A stretch of 64,000 nucleotides of DNA from Candidatus Thorarchaeota archaeon (GTDB taxonomy: Archaea; Asgardarchaeota; Thorarchaeia; Thorarchaeales; Thorarchaeaceae), in NCBI GenBank assembly GCA_020348985.1, contig CP070761.1:1567465-1631464 (forward strand). The letters are read 5' to 3'. The notes beneath the pieces were generated by a model that made no database searches, was not told where the DNA came from, and saw only the letters and a list, made by a program, of their open reading frames with translations. Positions 25,938 to 34,937 of this stretch are shown here, one piece after another (the first letter of the stretch is position 1; each line of letters begins with the position of its first letter). The position numbers and the translations under genes are program-made.

Positions 25938-27233
25938 TCAAGGATAAATCCTGCTTACGGTACGTGGGAAGGGAATACAGTCCCGAATGTGTTCGAGCTC
26001 AAGCATCCACGTCATAAGCCGATCCATCCCTACTCCGAATCCAGAGTGCTGGACACTGCCATATCTGCGGATGTCGATATACCACTTGTACTTCTCTGGG
26101 TCGTCTCCAATCCTGTTGAGGTTGTCAATGATGAGCTGGGCATCAGTTTCCCGCTCGCTACCACCAATCATTTCTCCATAACCCTGGGGAGCCAGCAAAT
26201 CATCATTCTTGTAGGTCCGAGGATCGTCCTCATTGTTTTTCATGTAGAAACTCTTGATTTCCTTAGGATAGTACTCTATGAACAAGAACTTCTCTCGATC
26301 ATCGGTCAGAATATGCTCAGCTTCGGTCCTGAGGTCTTCGCCCCATTCGATCTTCAATCCTTCACTTTGACAAACATCTATTGCTTCCGTATATGTCATC
26401 CTGTCAAACGGAGGATTGACCACCAATAGACGGTCTCTATCTACCCCCAACTCGGTGAGCTCATCCACTCTGTTGTTTGCTACTGAATGACACATGAAGC
26501 TGATGAGCTCCTCTTGACGCTTGAGGTTGCATTCGTGATCACACCACGCCTCCTCGACCTCAAGATGCCAGTACTCCGTGAGATGCTTGCGTGTCCTAGA
26601 CTTCTCTGCTCTAAAAGACGGAGCCAAGATGAACACCTTCTCCATGGCGAAGAGCTGAGGTTCGAGGTGCATCTGACTTGTCTGAGTAAGGTAGACCTTT
26701 CTCCCAAAGTACTCAACTTCGAAAAGCTCCGCACCTTCCTCGCCCATTGTAGATACGAACATCGGAGAGGTGGTCTCATAGAAGCCCTCTTTCCTGAGGT
26801 ATTCTCTGGCAGAACTGAACACTTCGTCTCGAATCTTCAGAACGTTCGTGAGCTTGCGCGATCTCATCCACAGGTGTCGATTGTCATTCAGGAACTCGGT
26901 GCTTTGGTTCTCGGTTATCGGGAACTCCTCTGCGAAATGCAATATTCTGATTTCCTCAATCTGTACTTCGAAGCCACCCTCAGCTCTAGGATCAGCCTTC
27001 ACAGTCCCCTTCATCGAGACAAGAGACTCGATCAGCATTCTCTGTACATCGGCGTAAACATCTTCACCCACTGCTTTGGGCTTTGCAACGGTCTGAACGA
27101 CGCCTGTAGGGTCACGTAGAAGGATAAAGACCATCTTCTTCTGCTTGCGGATTCGATGAACCCAGCCGCGGAGCATGACCGTCTTTCCTTCCATTTCACC
27201 CTTGAGCACGTCACCCACGTGGATGTACTTCAT
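25938..27233 (-). CDS. asnS: Asparaginyl-tRNA synthetase
   Basis: A class IIb aminoacyl-tRNA synthetase of about 431 residues. It has the N-terminal OB-fold (VMLRGWVHRIRKQKKMVFILLRD) for the anticodon, then motif 2 (FRAEKSRTRKHLTEYWHLE) and motif 3 (GFGVGMDRLMTWML), and ends in SRIYP. IKSFYMK near residue 340 and the IGGSERE block are AsnRS features rather than AspRS. It charges tRNA-Asn with Asn. ATG 27233 (MKYIHVGDVL) has GGTG 7 bases upstream; ATG 27245 adds four residues. A likely TATA box (TTTTATCC on this strand) lies near 27297-27304. A separate AspRS is not in the window. Confidence 0.93.
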   Translation of the reverse strand: MKYIHVGDVLKGEMEGKTVMLRGWVHRIRKQKKMVFILLRDPTGVVQTVAKPKAVGEDVYADVQRMLIESLVSMKGTVKADPRAEGGFEVQIEEIRILHFAEEFPITENQSTEFLNDNRHLWMRSRKLTNVLKIRDEVFSSAREYLRKEGFYETTSPMFVSTMGEEGAELFEVEYFGRKVYLTQTSQMHLEPQLFAMEKVFILAPSFRAEKSRTRKHLTEYWHLEVEEAWCDHECNLKRQEELISFMCHSVANNRVDELTELGVDRDRLLVVNPPFDRMTYTEAIDVCQSEGLKIEWGEDLRTEAEHILTDDREKFLFIEYYPKEIKSFYMKNNEDDPRTYKNDDLLAPQGYGEMIGGSERETDAQLIIDNLNRIGDDPEKYKWYIDIRRYGSVQHSGFGVGMDRLMTWMLELEHIRDCIPFPRTVSRIYP

Positions 27234-27376
27234 TCTAAGCACCATAATACTAGCATCAACGAATTGAAGTTGAGCTGAAATGCCCAGCCAAGGACTGGAT
27301 AAAAGGCTGACGGAGCCCTCAGACTAGAGAATCTGCGGGACGGTCTGCAATACATGCTGACCTTGGGCTCCCATGT

Positions 27377-29296
27377 CTACCTGTATCTGAAGTACCAGAC
27401 TGCAAACACTATCAACAAGGCGCATCCAGCTACAGCCGCAATGAACAAGCCATAAGTGATAATGGTGGGCGGAGTCACAACGACCATCACAGAGGCCCTT
27501 GCTGAATTGCCTCCCAAGTCGTACACTGTGAGCACAACGAAGTGTGCTCCTTCAGACAGACCTGCGAAATCAAACTCGATTGTTTCAGAAGTCCAGTCGC
27601 TTTCTTCGACTAGGAATCCATCAACAGTGATGTTGTATGAGAGCATGAAGTCGTCATGGGCAGTCCAGTTCCGCATCACGCTACTCGCCCCACGTACATA
27701 ATAGACAGTCGAGGGGACGTACGAGAAGACAGGAGCAGTGTTGTCAGTCTTTACAGTGACAGTAACGTTGTCAAATGCAGCATTGCCACTGGTATCGTTT
27801 GCCATGAAGGTGTACACATGAACTCCTATTTCCAAGATGCCCAGTCCGATCTCAACAAATGGGGCTTCGGGGTCAAGTTCACCCTCATAGACCAATTCGC
27901 CGTCGAGAGATACATTGTATTTGTTCAGGTTGTCATCTGTAACATTCCATCTCAAGGCGTGGCCTGTCTCGGTGTAGAAGAAGTCGATGTCGTCGGGCCC
28001 TTCGATGACAGGAAAAACATCCTCATAGATTCTTAGCTCTATGATATCCTCTGCGATGTTTCCGTTCTGGTCGGAAGCGACAAGCTTGATTTCATAGACA
28101 CCAATTGCGGTGCCAGTGACATTAAACGTATACTCGAAAGTCGAGTTAGTCCATGCCAGAGTTGTATTGCGTACTTGGTCAATGAACACTTCAATACCAC
28201 TTGGGTGTTCGTCGTAGAGTTGCCATGTGACAGTTATGTTCTCAGTGTCAAAGAGAAACTCTTGGTCTCCAGGACTGGTGAGAACCGGATCTCTAATGTC
28301 TGCGGACACCACCGTTAGATTGTATGAGTAGTTTCCAAGTCCAATCGGTAGGCCTGCATAGCGTACAGTCCAGTTTATGAAATCAACCGGCAAGTCGAGA
28401 AACATCGCGGTTCCATTGGACGGAGTGTCTTGGGATTCTATGAGAGTTCCGTTGTAGTATGTGACATTTACTTGAGCACCTGCTATAGGATCGAGTGAAG
28501 TCTCGTAGTATGTAAACACTTCGAGATCATAGTAGTCAGGGTCGCCGCTAATCGGGCCAATTGTCTGGTGTACTAGCTTAAGTGTTCCATCAGAGACAAA
28601 GTCGCCCTGATCGACTACCGTGCCGGTATAGCTTCCCTGCATCACTGTAACATAGTAAGTGTAGTTTCCTTCGGTGATATTCATGAACGTTGCAGTCCCG
28701 TTTCCATCAACTAGCACTTCGTCCCAAGTGGTGTTGGTGTCACGACTATAGACTGTGAAGTTCAAACCTTCAGCGGGATTTCCATCAATGTCAGTAACAG
28801 TGGCGTTGAAGTCGTCGTCGTTGTTTTCCCAATCAAGGTTTCCGAGCTCGTATGACGTAAAGACCTCAGGACCATCAGACACCAGCATTCCGTCTTCATG
28901 GACACTAGGATCCTGACTCCAAGTCACATTCCAGATGTATGTGCCTTGAGGAACATTGTAGAAGACCGCCGAGCCATCTCCACCTATGGTGAGCTCTGAA
29001 TCATATAGAGTCAAGTCAGTGGCATTGTAGAGAGACACATTGGCCTGAGCAACAATGTGAGTGTGATTCCTAACGAAGAATATGAAATCGTCATCATTGA
29101 ATCCATAATCAGTTGGAGGATTCACATAGTTGAAAGTCTCATTTGTCACCACAAGATCTGTCGCAGCTAGAACCGGGGTCGGCTCGAGGATTCTGAGTTC
29201 CGCTGCAGGATTCTCCGTTGCTAAGAAGGGAGTCAGAGCACTGCCCAGAAACAGCAACACTACGACAATTGAAATTGCGCGCTTTGCGGTGTTCAT
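27377..29296 (-). CDS. Anchored surface protein with SpaA/CNA-B-like and Ig-like domains
   Basis: The 639-residue protein has an N-terminal signal peptide (about 1-26, RAISIVVVLLFLGSALTP), then three copies of a beta-sandwich unit resembling SpaA/CNA-B or carboxypeptidase-regulatory domains: each ends in a GSAVFYNV or GTATFMNI or GTAMFLDL stretch followed by an aromatic strand. Three Ig-like domains follow (about 330-600), then a C-terminal span (GLFIAAVAGCALLIVFAVWY) and a tiny basic tail, FRYR. It has more than 20 Asn-x-Ser/Thr sequons and is acidic, so it is probably glycosylated and displayed outside the cell. A TATA-like CTTTTATGAG (29371-29380, read on the minus strand) would give a long leader. 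Function is unknown. Confidence 0.8.
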   Translation of the reverse strand: MNTAKRAISIVVVLLFLGSALTPFLATENPAAELRILEPTPVLAATDLVVTNETFNYVNPPTDYGFNDDDFIFFVRNHTHIVAQANVSLYNATDLTLYDSELTIGGDGSAVFYNVPQGTYIWNVTWSQDPSVHEDGMLVSDGPEVFTSYELGNLDWENNDDDFNATVTDIDGNPAEGLNFTVYSRDTNTTWDEVLVDGNGTATFMNITEGNYTYYVTVMQGSYTGTVVDQGDFVSDGTLKLVHQTIGPISGDPDYYDLEVFTYYETSLDPIAGAQVNVTYYNGTLIESQDTPSNGTAMFLDLPVDFINWTVRYAGLPIGLGNYSYNLTVVSADIRDPVLTSPGDQEFLFDTENITVTWQLYDEHPSGIEVFIDQVRNTTLAWTNSTFEYTFNVTGTAIGVYEIKLVASDQNGNIAEDIIELRIYEDVFPVIEGPDDIDFFYTETGHALRWNVTDDNLNKYNVSLDGELVYEGELDPEAPFVEIGLGILEIGVHVYTFMANDTSGNAAFDNVTVTVKTDNTAPVFSYVPSTVYYVRGASSVMRNWTAHDDFMLSYNITVDGFLVEESDWTSETIEFDFAGLSEGAHFVVLTVYDLGGNSARASVMVVVTPPTIITYGLFIAAVAGCALLIVFAVWYFRYR

Positions 29297-29482
29297 CCAA
29301 AGTCACACTCATTGCCTGAAATGGTCTACTGCATGACCATCTCGCGACTTGGCGCGTCGAACCTCCACCTCTCATAAAAGGGTTTTCATAGTCCAAGTGG
29401 AGTATCATGCTAACACCGATGGTGTTCATCAACCCATTCCTGAAGCATGTCCGTAATTGTTGCACCAACTGTACCGTCACTC

Positions 29483-29824
29483 CTACCTCGATGTTCGAAT
29501 GAGCAGCTTGACGAAAGGGATTATCATGAAGTCCCACTCTGTTTTCAAACGTTCGCCTGTATCGCGGAACCCCATCCTTAGCCAGAAGCCGTAAGACTTC
29601 CATGGCACCCCTTGTGCATTCTCAGTTGTGTCAGTTTCTATGCGTGTCAGCCCAGAACCACGGCCAACGAAGAAACGACACCACGATCTGAACCTTCTAT
29701 GGCTTGATCCTTTGCCGAGATTCAGAGTGTATGAAGGATGATCAGATAAGTATCTGCCATCGCGTATCTCGCCAGACCGTCTCTGTACCTGAACTTCCGT
29801 CCAAGTCAGCTTCGAAGGGTGTAA
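29483..29824 (-). pseudogene. GNAT acetyltransferase fragment without a start codon
   Basis: An open minus-strand frame runs from the TGA at 29825-29827 to TAG 29483-29485, but it contains no ATG, GTG or TTG before the last third. The translation includes SHRRFRSWCRFFVGRGSG, then GFWLRMGFRDTGERLKTEW, the typical C-terminal half of a GNAT acetyltransferase (acetyl-CoA pyrophosphate loop and the FW-x-x-MGF-x-x-TGER strand-turn). It lacks the N-terminal catalytic half. It is in the same frame as the 47-residue gene just upstream. The best reading is a 5'-truncated GNAT gene. Confidence 0.5.
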
Positions 29825-29968
29825 TCAGACCAAGAAGTTGCCAACAAAATGTACAGCAATAATCGCTGCGAACACACATATCCAGCAGAAGGGAAAACCT
29901 AGCTTCACTGGGCAGTTTCCACATAATCCAGATTTCTTTGCCTTCTCGATGTTTTTGGACTCAGTCAT
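29825..29968 (-). CDS. 47-residue Cys-rich single-span membrane protein
   Basis: ATG 29968 opens a 47-residue frame: a charged N-terminus (MTESKNIEKAKKSG), then CGNC, then a hydrophobic span that itself contains CWIC (CWICVFAAIIAVHFVGNFLV). It has an AGGAGA ribosome site 9 bases upstream and a TATA box, AAATATACAT (30021-30030), which would give a leader of about 30 bases; these two signals are why I accept so short a gene. A redox or metal-binding membrane peptide is possible, but I do not recognise it. The stop abuts the GNAT remnant in frame. Confidence 0.55.
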   Translation of the reverse strand: MTESKNIEKAKKSGLCGNCPVKLGFPFCWICVFAAIIAVHFVGNFLV

Positions 29969-30020
29969 AGCTCTTAATCTCCTAGAAGCGCATCTGTCCA
30001 AGTATGCTTTGAATGTCCAT

Positions 30021-30030
30021 ATGTATATTT
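30021..30030 (-). promoter_or_regulatory. TATA box of the 47-residue membrane-protein gene
   Basis: On the minus strand this is AAATATACAT, preceded by CG and A-rich sequence. It is centred about 58 bases before ATG 29968, leaving a leader that contains the AGGAGA ribosome site. Confidence 0.5.
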
Positions 30031-30379
30031 CGATTCTTAACTAGTGATTAACACTTAGTTACAAACAGAACCTATCGGGTTTCAATCATGAGGCCGAGGT
30101 GCTTTGGAGATTTCAAATGGTAACTTAATGAGACACGTACTCATATTAGCAGCATTGCTCTAATCAAGTAGATATCTCGAAAGGCACTGGCGCTTTCATA
30201 TACTGAACACAGGAACTATCAGAATGTACGAGCTTTGCGATCTATCTGACAAGGGCAGACTTCGATGATCCTGTAACCGTCACTCCGTCATCTGATGTTC
30301 TGAGTTAGGTATTTGATGCAAAACAATAAAATGTCGCCGCGAGAAAATCGGTGTTTACGAAACTTGGGAGAGAAGCGGA
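30031..30379. other. Intergenic region without a recognisable gene
   Basis: About 350 bases separate the small membrane-protein promoter from the radical SAM gene. The frames I translated by hand are short and unconvincing. The only signals I can support are a TATA-like CAATAAAA near 30324-30333, suitably placed for a promoter of the radical SAM gene, and the GGGAGAG ribosome site just before its start. Confidence 0.5.
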
Positions 30380-31564
30380 TTGTTCAGCGCCCCGGCTAGA
30401 ATGTTGAAAGCTTTTCTTGATGGACTCCATCCAGACCTGTCGCGGACATTTCTGCCTTGGATTATAAAACATCCGAGATACTTGAAAGCGGCAATTCCTT
30501 TGGCCCACTCGTTCCGGGAGGCTACCAAGAGGCGTGATCAGCTCAGGTCTGAGAAGCTTAGAATACCTCCGGTTCTGATCCTGTCAGTAACTTCAAGCTG
30601 TAATCTACGCTGTGTGGGGTGCTATGCAGCCGCAACAGGAACAGTTTCACAAGAATCTCAACGAGAACCACACAAAGAAAACCATCAATTAGATTTGGAC
30701 AAGTGGCGATCGGTTCTAAATGAGGCCAGACAACTAGGCGTCTTTGGCTTCATAATAGCAGGTGGCGAACCATTCCTGTATCAGGGGATTCTTGAACTAT
30801 GTATGGAATTCAAGGACAGATTCTTTCTCATAGTTACAAACGGTACCACGATGAATGAGTCACACTTCAAGCTTCTAAGACGGGTATCGAATGTTGCAAT
30901 GATAATCAGCCTGGAAGGAGACGCCTCAGCCACTGACAGCCGCCGAGGGCCTGGTGTTTACAAGAGAATCATGTCATCTTTCAAACGACTCTGGGCCATT
31001 GGAGTCTTGACGGGATTCTCAGCGACGGTGACTCGTGAGAACTTCGAGTATTGGGCTGATACTGAATCACTTCACCGATTGTGGAAGAAAGGACTCAGAA
31101 TAGGTGTCTTCATAGAGTACATCCCTAGCAACAATGGAAACGATGGGACTCGTCAGTCGCTTTCACCATGTTCGGATGAGGGTCTCATGCTCAATCAAGA
31201 AGAAAGAGCGAGATTCCGCTACCACGTAATCCAATATCGGGAGAACAACCCGATGGTGGTCATACATTCCCCAAATGATGAGAAGTACTACGGTGGATGT
31301 GTGTCAGCAGGGCAAGGATTCGCCCATGTGACTCCATCAGGAGACGTGACAGCATGTCCCGTCTCCAACCTGGCGACTCACAGTCTGCGAAACAGCAGTT
31401 TGCGAGAAGCGCTTGCCAGTCCACTCTTCATTGAAATTCGAAAGAACGGTCACCTTCTCGAGGATCACGATCTTCCTTGTGCCCTACTATCACATGAGGA
31501 CGAAGTAATGGCCTTGGCTAGGTCTGTGGGTGCATATCGGACTGACACGAGAGAGCCTGTGTAA
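30380..31564 (+). CDS. Radical SAM enzyme
   Basis: The 394-residue protein has the radical SAM 4Fe-4S motif C74-x3-C78-x2-C81 (SVTSSCNLRCVGCYAAA) and IIAGGEPFLY, the SAM-binding GGE block, near 124-133. Further motifs are VTNGTT and the IISLEGD strand near 180. The C-terminal part has GGCVSAGQGFAHVTPSGD and a later TACPVSNL, which resembles a shortened SPASM auxiliary-cluster region (C309, C325, C363). This is the architecture of peptide-modifying enzymes and of heme-biosynthesis-type enzymes. No precursor peptide was found next to it. The start is TTG 30380, with GGGAGAG about 8 bases upstream; ATG 30401 is a shorter alternative. Confidence 0.88.
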   Translation: MFSAPARMLKAFLDGLHPDLSRTFLPWIIKHPRYLKAAIPLAHSFREATKRRDQLRSEKLRIPPVLILSVTSSCNLRCVGCYAAATGTVSQESQREPHKENHQLDLDKWRSVLNEARQLGVFGFIIAGGEPFLYQGILELCMEFKDRFFLIVTNGTTMNESHFKLLRRVSNVAMIISLEGDASATDSRRGPGVYKRIMSSFKRLWAIGVLTGFSATVTRENFEYWADTESLHRLWKKGLRIGVFIEYIPSNNGNDGTRQSLSPCSDEGLMLNQEERARFRYHVIQYRENNPMVVIHSPNDEKYYGGCVSAGQGFAHVTPSGDVTACPVSNLATHSLRNSSLREALASPLFIEIRKNGHLLEDHDLPCALLSHEDEVMALARSVGAYRTDTREPV

Positions 31565-31572
31565 AGAAAGGC

Positions 31573-32073
31573 TCACGCGCTCTCATGAGTGTGAGGATAC
31601 TCGTGGTCCAGTTTGTGGAGTCGTTCGTATACGTGCTTAATGTTGTTCCAACAGCCCGGACGTCTGTAGACGATGGCGAACTCATCTGCTTTGTGTGCGA
31701 ACTTCTCCCAGAAGCCAATCAGAGCAATCGCTGTGGTTTCAGGCATAAAGTCTATCTCTATGAACCTCTTCCTAACTAGGGTGCTCAGTCCGTCGAAGTA
31801 TGACCCAACTCGAGTGAATTTGGCAAATGAATCAGGATTTGCCTCCGGCCCATACTTGGCAAAGAAATCTTCAACACTGCTATAGCTGTATGTCTGGACC
31901 TCGTTCATGTCCTTGATGAATTCCTTGTCGTATAGTAGCCTGTGGAACTCCAGGAATATCCCCAGTCTCCTTGCCCTAGTGAATCGCCTAATCGTGTTGA
32001 GAGTGGCAATAATGCCAATGATTACACTGGCCAATCCAAGTATTGAGGATACGGCTGTCAAGTCTATCTGCAA
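31573..32073 (-). CDS. Small single-span membrane protein, unknown function
   Basis: About 166 residues. A single N-terminal span (TAVSSILGLASVIIGIIATL) is followed by a basic patch (RRFTRARRLG) and a 120-residue soluble helical domain: FLEFHRLLYDKEFIKDM, then FFAKYGP, RVGSYFDGLSTLVRKRFI and KFAHKADEFAIVYRRPG. The layout, one short anchor plus a helical cytoplasmic part, is like DUF4760-type proteins, but I would not assign it firmly. The start is a TTG at 32073 with GGTG 6 bases upstream; a TTG at 32091 is the longest choice. It converges on the radical SAM gene (8 bases). Confidence 0.6.
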   Translation of the reverse strand: MQIDLTAVSSILGLASVIIGIIATLNTIRRFTRARRLGIFLEFHRLLYDKEFIKDMNEVQTYSYSSVEDFFAKYGPEANPDSFAKFTRVGSYFDGLSTLVRKRFIEIDFMPETTAIALIGFWEKFAHKADEFAIVYRRPGCWNNIKHVYERLHKLDHEYPHTHESA

Positions 32074-32177
32074 TTGCCAGCACCGACACAATCAATCCCT
32101 ACTGCCATTAAAATCCTACGTGTCAAACAGAAGAGAAATCCTCCGCAATCCTTGCTCGAAAGCCATATGACTTATCA

Positions 32178-32453
32178 ATGCCAATTCCTAGACCCCTCAA
32201 TGGAAGCAGAATGATGCAAGAAGAGAGAGAAGAAAGCAAGCGGAAGAAGGCGGTAATGAAGATCAAGGGAGCCGTTCGTGCTTTCGATGACCATTGTCTG
32301 TGGCGAACACGCTTGGACTTCTTGTGTGATGAGTGCAATGGGAGAATGAGACCTGGTGGGCATTTTAAGACGAAGATAGGCACTCGAGAGTATCAGTTCT
32401 GCAAAGAAGAATGCATGGAAGCCTATGTTGCCAAGCATGGTCAAGCCAACTAG
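32178..32453 (+). CDS. Small TRASH-like zinc-binding protein
   Basis: A 91-residue basic protein with a C-terminal metal site: C50-x2-C53 (LCDEC) and C75-x3-C79 (FCKEEC) around a GGHFKTKIGTREYQ hairpin. This is the TRASH/zinc-ribbon type of heavy-metal-binding fold. The N-terminal third is a charged helix (QEEREESKRKKAVMKIKG). ATG 32178 is the longest start, and ATG 32211 with GGAAG before it is another option. It converges on the methyltransferase gene. Confidence 0.6.
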   Translation: MPIPRPLNGSRMMQEEREESKRKKAVMKIKGAVRAFDDHCLWRTRLDFLCDECNGRMRPGGHFKTKIGTREYQFCKEECMEAYVAKHGQAN

Positions 32454-32464
32454 AGACGCTCTGT

Positions 32465-33004
32465 TCATTCTTCACTCTCATTCTTTGGCTCTGTAGATTG
32501 AGCAATCCACGGCCTCAGTCTCGGAAGCCACCTTGGTACATTCGCCAAATACTGCTTGTACTCTTCACCAAATCTCTCAAGAAGCTCGGGCTCCTCCTGC
32601 TTGATGAATAGGATGTGGTTCCCAAGGAATAGGGCAACAAAAAGCAGGAAGAGTGGAACCGATCCAAAGAGCACTGCCTCTCCGAGTACGGTGAAAAGGA
32701 CCCCGACGACCATGGGGTTTCTGACATGTCTGTAAATCCCTTCTATCACGAGGTACTTCGGTGGGTCCCATGGAGCCGCAGACCCTTCACCAACCTTTGC
32801 TAGAAGATAGGTTGTTACAACAAGAAGAGCTACTCCAATGCTAAGAAGCAGTACAGCAGCGGCCGTTGCCAGAACATTGAGAGGGTACTCAAGTATCCAA
32901 GAGAAGTTCATAGGGATGTAGAATAGCAAGATAAGAAATGGAACTAGGAAGACGCCTAGAAAGGGTTCGAAGACAAAGCCCTTTACATACCGGAGAGCAC
33001 CCAT
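32465..33004 (-). CDS. Isoprenylcysteine carboxyl methyltransferase-like membrane methyltransferase
   Basis: The 179-residue membrane protein has four or five spans and the PEMT/ICMT family signature: GIYRHVRNPMVVGVLF (SAM-binding RN-P region), then EPELLERFGEEYKQYLANVP at the C-terminus. Family members methylate isoprenylcysteine, phospholipids or unknown lipids in the membrane. Its substrate is unknown. ATG 33004 follows AGTGAGGAT. It is probably co-transcribed with the small DUF2892-like gene whose stop lies 9 bases upstream. Confidence 0.8.
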   Translation of the reverse strand: MGALRYVKGFVFEPFLGVFLVPFLILLFYIPMNFSWILEYPLNVLATAAAVLLLSIGVALLVVTTYLLAKVGEGSAAPWDPPKYLVIEGIYRHVRNPMVVGVLFTVLGEAVLFGSVPLFLLFVALFLGNHILFIKQEEPELLERFGEEYKQYLANVPRWLPRLRPWIAQSTEPKNESEE

Positions 33005-33013
33005 TAGGAATCC

Positions 33014-33214
33014 TCACTCCAGCTTCTTCTTGTACCCCAGTCTTTTCAGAAACGGATCTGGTATACACCAATCCGTGAAACTTGATTGGACCAGAAGGAA
33101 ACCCATCACAAAGACAAGGATTATTCCGATTTCAAAGTGCACCCAAACTGCAATGGCGGCGAAGGCCAAGACCATGACCCCCTGAACTAGTGCTCTAGCG
33201 TTTTCTAAGTACAA
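33014..33214 (-). CDS. DUF2892-like small membrane protein
   Basis: A 66-residue protein with two spans and the C-terminal signature FVMGFLLVQSSFTDWCIP followed by KRLGYKK, which matches the YgaP-type DUF2892 membrane domain (Cys after the second span). TTG 33214 is supported by AAGGTG 6 bases upstream. It precedes the ICMT-like gene in one small operon. Its role is unknown. Confidence 0.7.
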   Translation of the reverse strand: MYLENARALVQGVMVLAFAAIAVWVHFEIGIILVFVMGFLLVQSSFTDWCIPDPFLKRLGYKKKLE

Positions 33215-33311
33215 CGGTCACACCTTGTTAAAGGCAAGCCAACACAAATGGTCCTCTTAAGGACACTGATGAGTAGCGATGATTCGTGTTCGCTGCGTCC
33301 GTAGGCCGATG

Positions 33312-33318
33312 CTTATTA
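33312..33318 (+). promoter_or_regulatory. Probable TATA box of the cysteine desulfurase gene
   Basis: CTTATTA is centred 29 bases before ATG 33344, and no ribosome site is present, so this transcript is probably leaderless or nearly so. Confidence 0.4.
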
Positions 33319-33343
33319 GAGGGCCATTCATTGTGATGGCTTT

Positions 33344-34555
33344 ATGGATGTCACGAGAATTAGGAGTGATTTCCCAATCCTCCAGAAGGAGATCAAAGGC
33401 AAGCCAATAATCTACATGGACTCTGCTTGCATGTCCCTGAAGCCAAAACAAGTCATAGACGCGATGTTGGAATATTACGAGGAGTTTCCAGCCTGTGCAG
33501 GCCGCAGCATCCACAAGCTTAGCCACTGGGTTGAGGAGTCAAGAAGAAACGCAAGAGATGAAATGAAGCAGTTCATCGGAGCGAAGAAATCTGAGGAAGT
33601 CGTTTTCACGCGGAACACGACAGAGGGCATGAATCTCGTATTGAATTCCTTTCCGTTAGGTCCAGGCGATAAAATCCTGACTACAGACAGAGAACACAAC
33701 TCCAGTCTCGTCCCGTCTCAGCTTATTGCCAAGCGAAAGGGGGCAGAACATCATGTTGTGCTGTCCAATTCTGACTACACCTTCAACATGGATAACTTCC
33801 TGGGGGCAATGACTCCCGATGTCAAACTGATTTCCTTCGTCTATTCATCAAATCTGGATGGCTATACTCTGCCAGTCAACGAGATCATTGGGGCTGCGCA
33901 TGACAATGACACGATGGTCCTACTCGATGCAGCTCAGACAGCCCCCCATCACAAGCTTGATGTGAGAAAATTGGATGTTGACTTTTTGGCGCTTTCTGGT
34001 CACAAGATGTTGGGTCCAACAGGAACTGGAGTCCTCTATGTCAAGGAAGAGCACTACGATGTTCTCGAGCCGTTCATGGTTGGTGGAGACACTGTAGATT
34101 GGAGTACTTATGATAATCACAAGTTCTTGGACCCACCTGAGAGGTTTGAGGCAGGACTCCAGAATTATGCTAGCGAATTGGGACTTGCGGCAGCCGCCAA
34201 GTATCTGAGGAAGATTGGCCTGGACAAGATAGAGCGTCATGAGCAGAAGCTCAATCGAATTGTCAATGATGGATTCAGTGAGATTGAGAATATGCACTTC
34301 GTGGGTGTTAAGAATCCGGATCAAAGAGGGGGGATTACGGCCTTCAATCTGGGGAGACTGAATTGCCATGATGTAGCGATGATTATGAATCGGAACTACG
34401 GAGTAATGGTCCGTTCGGGACAGCATTGTGTTCATTCATGGTTCGCAGCTCGTGGCATCGAAGGGAGTGTCCGGTCATCGCTGTATTTGTATAATACTGG
34501 CGAAGAAGCTGCGGTTCTTGTAGAAGCCGCGAAGGAGATTGCAAAGCTGCATTGA
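33344..34555 (+). CDS. Cysteine desulfurase-like class V aminotransferase (SufS type)
   Basis: A PLP enzyme of 403 residues. The PLP lysine is K221 in LSGHKMLGPTGTGVLY, D195 sits in LLDAAQT, and the catalytic Cys is C362 in VRSGQHCVHSWF. This is the group II SufS arrangement, in which the cysteine persulfide passes sulfur to Fe-S assembly or other carriers. H119 in REHNS is another conserved position. No SufBCD or SufU gene is adjacent. The start is ATG 33344; the transcript is probably leaderless. The next gene starts 14 bases downstream. Confidence 0.88.
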   Translation: MDVTRIRSDFPILQKEIKGKPIIYMDSACMSLKPKQVIDAMLEYYEEFPACAGRSIHKLSHWVEESRRNARDEMKQFIGAKKSEEVVFTRNTTEGMNLVLNSFPLGPGDKILTTDREHNSSLVPSQLIAKRKGAEHHVVLSNSDYTFNMDNFLGAMTPDVKLISFVYSSNLDGYTLPVNEIIGAAHDNDTMVLLDAAQTAPHHKLDVRKLDVDFLALSGHKMLGPTGTGVLYVKEEHYDVLEPFMVGGDTVDWSTYDNHKFLDPPERFEAGLQNYASELGLAAAAKYLRKIGLDKIERHEQKLNRIVNDGFSEIENMHFVGVKNPDQRGGITAFNLGRLNCHDVAMIMNRNYGVMVRSGQHCVHSWFAARGIEGSVRSSLYLYNTGEEAAVLVEAAKEIAKLH

Positions 34556-34568
34556 AGTCGGTGATTTC

Positions 34569-34895
34569 ATGATGTGGACCCTCGCACACGCGTGCGCAGT
34601 TGTTGTCATAGTCTCACTCTATGCGAGGTATCCCGACTACGGACGCGCACTCTGGCACTGCCTGAGACGCTACTCAACTCTTCGACCCTGCGACATTGAT
34701 TTTCATGACAAAGCGAGAGCCACCCTTACGAGCATGTGCATGAGGGTCAACATACGAGTGGCGCGAATTGTCCACCGCAATTTCGAAGTGGTTTCGGTCT
34801 TTTCGGTAATTCTATTCGTGGTGTTTCTTTGGAACCTTCTTTGGGGAATAGTCCAGATTGTTTGGTTCTTTGTCAGTACGGGAGTTCTCTTGTGA
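34569..34895 (+). CDS. Small membrane protein downstream of the cysteine desulfurase
   Basis: A 108-residue product has an N-terminal span (LAHACAVVVIVSLYARY) and a C-terminal one (VVSVFSVILFVVFLWNLLWGI), with a 50-residue loop between that holds RPCDIDFHDKARATLTSMCM. The loop's His/Asp/Cys residues could bind metal. ATG 34569 is supported by GGTGA 5 bases upstream and lies 14 bases after the desulfurase stop. I do not recognise the family. Confidence 0.55.
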   Translation: MMWTLAHACAVVVIVSLYARYPDYGRALWHCLRRYSTLRPCDIDFHDKARATLTSMCMRVNIRVARIVHRNFEVVSVFSVILFVVFLWNLLWGIVQIVWFFVSTGVLL

Positions 34896-34937
34896 ATGAC
34901 TTCCTTCACACTCCTTGTTTCTTGATTCAGAAGCAGC

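Noticed and set aside
26487..27119. Long plus-strand frame within the AsnRS gene
   Set aside because: It lies antisense to a gene with clear class II synthetase motifs and has no protein-family character.
29139..29603. 154-codon minus-strand frame upstream of and overlapping the surface-protein gene
   Set aside because: Low-complexity composition, overlaps the signal-peptide region of a real gene, and the GNAT-like frame in the same stretch is more convincing.
29483..29968. Reading through TGA at 29825 as selenocysteine
   Set aside because: No SECIS-like structure was seen, and the two halves do not form one known protein.
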